DNA from: Acanthochromis polyacanthus | Taxonomy: Eukaryota > Chordata > Actinopteri > Pomacentridae | Assembly: GCF_021347895.1 (NCBI RefSeq) | Contig: NC_067122.1 | Coordinates: 35,930,215 to 35,994,214, forward strand | Reading direction: 5' to 3' | DNA length: 64,000 bases | In this document: positions 58,073 to 64,000 of the stretch, in pieces | How the letters are laid out: each line of letters begins with the position of its first letter | Position numbering within the stretch: the first letter of the stretch is position 1 | Program-made: the position numbers and the translations under genes | The notes under the pieces: model-generated | The model's input: only the letters and a program-made list of their open reading frames with translations | The model's database searches: none | What the model was told of the DNA's origin: nothing

Positions 58073-58978
58073 ATGTCACTAAACCCCTCCTCATCCTCCA
58101 ATGACTTCCTTCTTCATCCAAACCTCTCCACATACAGCTTCTTCTCTCTATACATGAAGTGTTACATCACCAGACCAAGCTCCTTCATCTATATCACATA
58201 TCGTACCACCTACACCCTCCTCCTCCTGCCTCTCTGCATCTTCATCATCTACTATGGTCTCCAACAATGGAGGAAAAATCGCTCCACCTCCTCAGCAGCA
58301 ACCATGAGTCACTCTGACAGCTTCACCTACAACATGGTCACCATGGAGCTGATTGGTGTCTTTGGGTCTGTCCTTGTGTTTTGTGGTATCTGCAGTGATC
58401 ATATAAAGGTATTTGTGGTGGGGTACTTTATTTTGTCTTTTAGCTTTTATGGAGAAATATTGTTCCATGTCCTGACCTGTGTGGAGCGCTACCTGGCTGT
58501 GGTTCATCCCATCACTTACCTGAGCCTGAGAAAAGAGAGAGGGATCAGAATCAGAAACATCAGCATCACCTGTGTCTGGCTGCTTTGCTTTGTAGAGACG
58601 ATGTTGATTATGATGGATGACGACTTCTTTGTTGTTGATTTTTGCATCTTGATATTATCTGTAGCAGTCGTTTCCTTCTGCAGCCTTTCTGTTCTCTGTG
58701 TTCTGATTCATCCAGGCCCAGGGGAACAGGGTGGGGGCAGGAAGAGGGTTGACCAATCAAAGCAGAGGGCATTCTACACCATTATAGTCATACTGGGAGT
58801 GCTGGTGTTGAAGTTTACTTGCAGTCTGGTTTGGATTGTCCTCTTCTCATTGGGAATTTCTAATTGTGAGCTAATGATGTGCAGTATCTGGTTCTTTCTG
58901 CCCAGCAGTCTGGTGTTACCTCTACTGTTTCTACACAGAGCAGGAAAACTCATGTGCTGGAAGAAAAACATCCAGTGA
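58073..58978 (+). CDS. Teleost seven-transmembrane receptor-like protein, copy B
   Basis: 301 residues from ATG 58,073 (MSLNPSSSSNDFLL), the position equivalent to copy A's start and just after the splice acceptor; an upstream in-frame ATG at 58,049 is probably intronic. Same layout as copy A: seven hydrophobic segments, CVERYLAVVHPITYLSLRKE after segment 3, the conserved third-loop stretch GPGEQGGGRKRVDQSKQRAF, and a FLPSSLVLPLLFLHRAGKLM end. Differences from copy A cluster in segments 2-3 (CSDHIKVFVVGYFILSF), in segments 4-5 and in the loop before segment 7 (FSLGISNCELMMC), the places where ligand contacts would lie in class A receptors, while loops on the inner side are conserved. Ligand and name unknown. 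Confidence 0.82.
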   Translation: MSLNPSSSSNDFLLHPNLSTYSFFSLYMKCYITRPSSFIYITYRTTYTLLLLPLCIFIIYYGLQQWRKNRSTSSAATMSHSDSFTYNMVTMELIGVFGSVLVFCGICSDHIKVFVVGYFILSFSFYGEILFHVLTCVERYLAVVHPITYLSLRKERGIRIRNISITCVWLLCFVETMLIMMDDDFFVVDFCILILSVAVVSFCSLSVLCVLIHPGPGEQGGGRKRVDQSKQRAFYTIIVILGVLVLKFTCSLVWIVLFSLGISNCELMMCSIWFFLPSSLVLPLLFLHRAGKLMCWKKNIQ

Positions 58979-59420
58979 GGCAAAGGAATAAATTAGGGAA
59001 ACACAAAAACACTTCAGAACAGAGAGCCGTTCTGCTGCTTTCGTCCACTGGAAAAACAGCAGAACTGCTCTCAGTTTAACTTTGAGTGTAAACACATTTC
59101 ACCATGATGAAATAACAATATGTGGAGTGTGAACCTCCTAAATTATGATAAATGACTGATTCCAGCAGCTGGTTGTCTGGATTCATGACAAATGGTCCAA
59201 GTGTCACCTCTTTTCCAAAATTTTTGATCCTAAATTGAACAAAATCACGGCTCTCAAACAATAATACTATTTACAATAATACAATAATAATTATTTTTTA
59301 AGTCTCTTCATATATCATTAACACATTACTTATATTTCATTGGATTTTTCTTACATTAAAACTCAGATATAATAATTTTACACCTAAAAACATCACTAGC
59401 ACCAGAATTGCGGTTTTTAA
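58979..59420 (+). repeat. 3' flank of receptor copy B
   Basis: Matches 33,081-33,345 and 35,236-35,375 of copy A without the L2, so it shows the empty site of that LINE. No coding sequence. Confidence 0.6.
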
Positions 59421-59740
59421 CCCTTAGATGCTGCAGTGATTGGATCTTACATCCTTAAGTGGGTGAAAAATGACTCGCATCAGAATCAATGCATTTTTAT
59501 AGCTTTTAAAGTCATTTCAGTTAAGAATCATCATTTGTTTTAGTATTTGTATTCTGTTTTGGTCCACACAAGAATGATTTCATGTTTGAAATATGTTTAT
59601 TTTTCACTTTTTAACAGATTTTGAAAATTAAGAAGAAGAATATTACACAGAACAGCAACAGAAGAATGTCAGCATCCATTTTGTGGACATTTTTCCACTT
59701 TTTCCCTTCATCATTGTAGACCGACTGGTGCACCAAAGGG
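59421..59740. mobile_element. TTAA MITE in receptor unit B
   Basis: 320 bp starting CCCTTAGATGC after TTAA (59,417-59,420) and ending CACCAAAGGG before CTAA (one base off TTAA). Copy A has no insert at this point. Ends resemble TTAA-CCC piggyBac termini. No frame inside. Confidence 0.65.
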
Positions 59741-59744
59741 CTAA

Positions 59745-60028
59745 ACATGAAATTCTTTCACTTGTCAAATTTTAAATTCAACAGAGTCTTGTCATTGTTG
59801 CTCATATTCTCTGACTGCTCTGGAATCAGCCTTTTCTGCAGCAGCTTTCTTCTTCTTCTGTCATTTGTCCACTGAGTTTGTTCTTAAACAAGTTCAATTG
59901 TTCAGATTGTGTTAGTTTTGGATTTGTGATGGATCTATGAAGTTAATTTCTTGGTAAAGCTGATTTTACTTCATGGGTGTACATGAGTTTCTGTCGGCTC
60001 TGTCAGAAATGTACGGAGCACAAATTTA
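59745..60028 (+). repeat. Duplicated 3' region of receptor unit B
   Basis: Matches 35,385-35,675 of copy A (TCTGACTGCTCTGGAATCAG, TTCTGCAGCAGCTTTCTTC). No coding sequence. Confidence 0.6.
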
Positions 60029-60982
60029 GAGGGTGGGGAAGCAAAAATGTCCTGTCAGGTAAAAACAAATATAAATGGGTATAACTTTTTTATTCTTTGG
60101 AATTTTGAACTGATTTCTTGAAGAACACAAATTTAAAGCTTTCAGAACATGTTTATTCAATATGTCCTCCATCAGCCGTGATGAAGGCCTCAATACAGCC
60201 TCTGAAAGAGCCACAGGCCCTCCTGATATCCTCCTTGGGGTAGGCCTCCCATTCCCTGGAGAATGCAGCCTTAAGTAAATCCATATTAGCATGAGGGGTG
60301 GCATTAGTCCTCAACTCAATGGAGTTGAAAGAAAAAATCCAGGGGGTTTAGATCAGGTGAGCTCGAGGGCCAAATGCCTTTGGGCCAGAAGTTCGCCATA
60401 TTCTACTCACAGAACTTTTGGACCTTGTTTGATGTGTGAGCAGGAGCCCCATCTTGTTGCCACACATACACCCCCTGTCAAAAGTTTTAGGACAGGTTCT
60501 AATTTATTTGAATGAGAAAGTGTCAGGGGGTGTAGTTGTTGTCAGGGTAGGTGGCCTTCAGCCGCGGCAAAACGGTGTATCTCAGAACTTTGTAGTACAC
60601 ATCAGTCCCAATTTTCTGATCTGGCTTGAAGAAGTAGGGGGGCATCTTATCGCCATCTGAGCCCAAGACTCCCAGGACAATCTGGAGATCTCTTGGTGAC
60701 CAGACTGGATTGTCTGGCATGCTGGATGCAGCGCATGGTCCTCTCACTGATGCCAACAATCTTGGCAATGTCCTTCTGAGGGATTTGGGCATCCAGGAGA
60801 TCACAAACCCTGTTGCGTTTTGCTTGTTGCTTGCTCACTTCACAATGCACCAAGGTCTGACAAATACTATAAAAACCGGTTAAAGGTAAGGAACTTTGAT
60901 TTTGATTATTGTTTTGATTACCCTCACCGTTTGGGCAGGACATTCACATTTGTCAATAGGACATTTTTGCTTCCCCACCCCG
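60029..60982 (-). mobile_element. Mariner-type element, internally deleted
   Basis: 954 bp flanked by TA (60,027-60,028; 60,983-60,984) with inverted ends GGGTGGGGAAGCAAAAATGT / ACATTTTTGCTTCCCCACCC. The minus strand holds an N-terminal HTH (AKRNRVCDLLDAQIPQKDIA, VGISERTMRCIQ, 60,860-60,720). A later part (IVLGVLGSDGDKMPPYFFKP, KVLRYTVLPRLKATYPDNNY, 60,690-60,530) matches the segment before the second catalytic Asp of mariner-like transposases. The remainder (60,304-60,026) is worn. Copy A has one TA here, an empty site. Confidence 0.8.
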
Positions 60983-60984
60983 TA

Positions 60985-61400
60985 TCCTCCTCAAATAAAT
61001 ATATGAATAAAATATGAATGTTTTCCAGTAAAATTGAGCCTCTGATTGAAGAATTTTTTAATGTTATGTGAAATAATATTCATTTATGTGATTGATTTAA
61101 AAAATGTAAATATTTCAAAAAGTGGTCCTTTATATTCATGTCATTTTACTGTTTGCGTTTTGTTAACATTTACACCATTGATTCATAATTTTCTTTTTTT
61201 CTCTGACATTCTGTAAACACATCAGTCTACATTTTTAGCATTTTGTAACATTTCTTACGTTTTATTGTAGTTTTGTAAGAGAGAAGATGTTTCAGTGCTT
61301 TTGTTGCTTAAATTAAATAAATATTCTAAATGATTAACTGAAATAATGAATTTACTGTGCCATCCTGCAAATTCCACACACAACCTCTTTCAATTATCTG
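60985..61400 (+). repeat. Duplicated tail of receptor unit B
   Basis: Matches 35,690-36,060 and 4,221-4,510. AAATTAAATAAATA at about 61,309 stands where the other copies have AAATAAAATAA, so the polyadenylation signal may be shifted or altered in this copy. Confidence 0.6.
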
Positions 61401-61482
61401 CTTTACTATTGTGAGCCGACACTGTAGAAGTTTGTTGCTGTTTTGTCTTCATAAACATGCAAACAAATGATCCACTAAAAGC

Positions 61483-61578
61483 ATTCGCAACCAAGAGAAA
61501 CCATACACATGTCAGGAGTGTGAGAAAACTCTGAACACATTTTATTTGATGAAAGGTCTCAAACAGAGGCGTCACTAG
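61483..61578 (+). pseudogene. C2H2 zinc-finger fragment
   Basis: The frame IRNQEKPYTCQECEKTLNTF, YLMKGLKQRRH then stop keeps a TGEKPY-type linker (NQEKPYTC), CX2C and a final His, but the first His of the finger is lost (LKQRR). A single dead finger from a KRAB/C2H2-type gene family member, not a complete gene. Confidence 0.65.
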
Positions 61579-63960
61579 GTTTTAAGGACAGGGGGGCTTA
61601 GCCCCCAGGAGATGCACAGGATGTGAGCAAGCATTTAATTTTACAGCTAACAAAAACTGAGAAATTGCTTTTCCACATTAAGATTTAGATTTATTCAGAG
61701 ATACTTTACTGTATAAATGTTTTACACCACAGTGTCCATGACTTTTGCTCACAATAACTCAGAGCTGCCAACTTGTGACCAGACCTCAGAGTGAGATTTG
61801 GTTTGTGCAGGATGCTGATGGGGGTCTGGGGGTCCTCCCCCAGAAAATTTTGAAAATTACTGATCCTATTTCCTGCATTCTGGTTTATTTTAAGAGCATT
61901 TTGTTAAAATCTTATTATAGAGGGATAATAAAAAAACAACAACACTGAGTTAAAAAAAAAAAAAGGCAAAAAAAAAACTGCAACGGCAGGCAGTATTGAA
62001 AATGGTTCTTCATGTAAAATATGGATGAAAGTTCTGTGGCTGGATGTGCACAACACATTTCAGTATTTTGCATAAATATCTGCATAACTGAAATAACTCC
62101 AGCAACCACTTGTAACATTTGTCTTGGAGGATTCTAATGCACAACAGCTTCAATTTGACCACATCAGCAACTAAACAATAAAAAGTGCTTAAGCAAAAGC
62201 AAAACATCTTTATAACTTAAGTTATCTATTCACTGAACAGAATTACAATCACACACTAAACTCTGTCTCACAGGAGCAGGGTGACATGAACCAAAATCAG
62301 GACTAAACCAGATCTGACTGGATATCACAGGAGCAGGGTGACATGGACTAAAATCAGGTCTAAATGAATGAATAACTTATTAACGAGGCCCAAAAATAAA
62401 TAACAAAGACTGTAAATTCTGAATAAATGGCACAACTGTAAACAGGAACAGGAAAAGAACAGGGAAAAATGAATTTTTGTGAGCCATGTTGTACGCCCTG
62501 GTGGCTTTTTTTGAAGCCTTGATGATCTCTGGGGTGGGTTCCCATTTATTACATGGCTCCAAACCAGCCATTTTAATAGTCATAATAGAGGAGAGTGTTA
62601 TCTCTCGAGCCAGAGTGTTCCTGGTCTTAGTCTTCTTCAGTCCAACCAGTGAAAACAGAGTCATATTAGGTCCAAAACTAGCAAAATTATTTATTTATTT
62701 ATGACATATATTTGGACTGGGCTAATTTGGCTTATATATCTCTCTCTTGGCTATCTCCACTTTCCAATCATTACTCTAATAAATAAAAGCTCAAGTTAAA
62801 TAAGTCTTATATGGTGCACCTGGACTGAAATGTTTCATATTTCATATTCATATCAAGTTCCATAAAAATCCAAGACTGTCTGCATCACAAATGACTCTCT
62901 CCTGTAAAATCCTTTAGACTCACCTTTCCAGTAGAGGTTTCTCCCCTCTCACTCTCTCTGCTCCTCTGCCCTGACTCCTACAGGTCAATAGGGGAGGTGG
63001 AGTGATTATTATTATTATTATTATTATTATTATCATCACCATTATTCACATAATCATACGTGAATGAGCTCAGCTCCTGTTTCATTGTGTGCATCTGATG
63101 CTGGAGCTGATGCTCCAGAAGGAAGTCACCCCAAAGATAGTATATGGTAAAAAAAAAAAAAAGAGTGCACACCTAACTCTATGAACAACCAGAACCTTCA
63201 CAGTACATTTCAGACTAACTAGCTAGCTAAGTAGCAGCATTCTTTTAGAGCTGAAATGTAACTTTTGACCGCAGAACAACAAAGGTAAGACGTGCACAGA
63301 GATACAGCAGCGTCTCACACTGCCTCCTTTACAGGGACTCTCTCCTAAAGAGTGAACAAGCCAGGTTTTTATTTGTCAAACAGGGAGCACTTGGTTCACT
63401 AATTACATGGGACTTTCTGCTGTTAGCTGGGGGGCTGGAGCTAACTTATTGTTACTATCAGCAGTGATGAATACTTACTCTCCTGAAAACATTTCGCATA
63501 TCCATTCTTGTTCACGTTCTCCTAATGCTGCTCTCGTCTGTTCTGTGTGCTCGTTGTGCTGCAGGTACCGAGAGCAGCCTAGGTTGCAGGGGAAACGTGG
63601 ACTGGATTTCAGTGATGTGGGCGTGCTCCATATGAACAAGTGGAATGGACTGGATAACGACGCACCGACTCAGACTTTCTACCTTCCACTATGAAGTGAA
63701 GAGAAACTAAGATTTATGATCGTATCCAAGTTAAAAATGACTGGTTATGTGATTATGTATTTAAACTCATATTCTGGTCACATTATATGGTACTTTTTTT
63801 GTACTTTTTTGTAAAAAAAAAAAAAAAACAAATTTTTTTTTTAAATAAATGAACATAAAATTATTTAGGGGGGCTTGAGAATATTTGGTCTCAAATGTTA
63901 TTCTGGATGGTAACCATACAGCTTTGAGTAGTGTGACAAAACATATGAACATGTAGACAA
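61579..63960. other. Unrecognised sequence with repeat-like blocks
   Basis: No gene I can support. AGGCGTCACTAGGTTTTAAG (61,567) with AGGGGGGCTTAGCCCCC looks like a DNA-element end, and AGGGGGGCTTGAG recurs at 63,868, so 61.57-63.88 kb may be one element. A 70-bp tandem duplication (CAGGAGCAGGGTGACATG) lies at 62,270-62,345, a (TTA)n tract at 63,008-63,033 and A-runs at 63,150 and 63,815. Frames at 62,380-62,664 (minus) and 63,407-63,694 (plus) are unrecognised. Confidence 0.4.
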
Positions 63961-63975
63961 TAAACCACCCATTAA

Positions 63976-64000
63976 AATTCTCTCTGGAGAGAAACCTCCG
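63976..64000 (+). pseudogene. C2H2 zinc-finger linker at window edge
   Basis: The last bases encode ILSGEKPP, matching the (H)TGEKP linker between C2H2 fingers. A finger array may continue beyond the window; from eight residues I cannot tell gene from fragment. Confidence 0.45.

Noticed and set aside
62380..62664. Possible 94-residue exon on the minus strand
   Set aside because: No recognisable domain, no paired splice sites that I could confirm, and repeat-like surroundings.

Overview
The window is AT-rich vertebrate DNA, almost certainly from a teleost fish and probably a percomorph. The reasons are the repeat families (IR/DR-type Tc1 elements, L2, RTE, L1 and I-like LINEs, tRNA-headed SINEs, many TTAA-, TA- and 8-bp-TSD DNA elements), vertebrate split genes with GT/AG introns, and a gene that looks like a fish-egg hyosophorin. 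No bacterial features are present. Most open frames are transposon pieces. The cellular coding content I can support is two intact paralogous seven-transmembrane receptor genes, one split gene for a secreted tandem-repeat glycoprotein, initiator-tRNA sequences and some C2H2 zinc-finger debris.

Layout. 0.3-3.5 kb: a non-autonomous DNA element with long compound inverted repeats, split by a solo LTR. 4.2-4.5 kb: 3' tail of a lost receptor-gene copy. 4.7-7.6 kb: decayed Tc1 sequence and an I-like LINE with a 5' inversion. 7.6-8.2 kb: an inverted 5' remnant of another receptor unit. 8.36-28.41 kb: one RTE insertion, bounded by a 19-bp target duplication, that was later split by about 17 kb of nested elements: an L2 holding two Tc1 transposons, an 8.2-kb L1 with a very GC-rich 3' region, and an LTR-like block. 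28.4-31.4 kb: foldback sequence and a SINE. 31.4-36.1 kb: receptor copy A, with hAT-type and L2 insertions. 36.7-37.6 kb: a teleost dispersed repeat.

37.6-52.1 kb: a region built around initiator tRNA(Met) repeat units. A 1.35-kb inverted repeat (38.54-39.88 and 48.06-49.41 kb) encloses about 8.2 kb that holds two related LTRs, a SINE split by a Tc1-like MITE, and the secreted-repeat gene at 44,494-45,965. On the right the unit is repeated in tandem with a period of about 1,029 bp, and one unit carries a TTAA-type MITE. 52.1-57.4 kb: Harbinger, LINE, hAT, Tc1 and TTAA-element remnants. 57.8-61.4 kb: receptor copy B with its own insertions. 61.4 kb to the end: zinc-finger debris and unrecognised sequence.

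The most interesting locus is the four-exon gene at 44.5-46.0 kb. It encodes a signal peptide followed by 19 identical 12-residue repeats, each with an N-glycosylation sequon (NQT). This is the architecture of apo-hyosophorins, the cortical-alveolus polyglycoproteins of fish eggs. The second theme is chronology. The two receptor units and the tRNA units are sister copies, so almost every recent insertion can be checked against an empty site inside this same window. Exact ends of diverged elements are approximate where stated.
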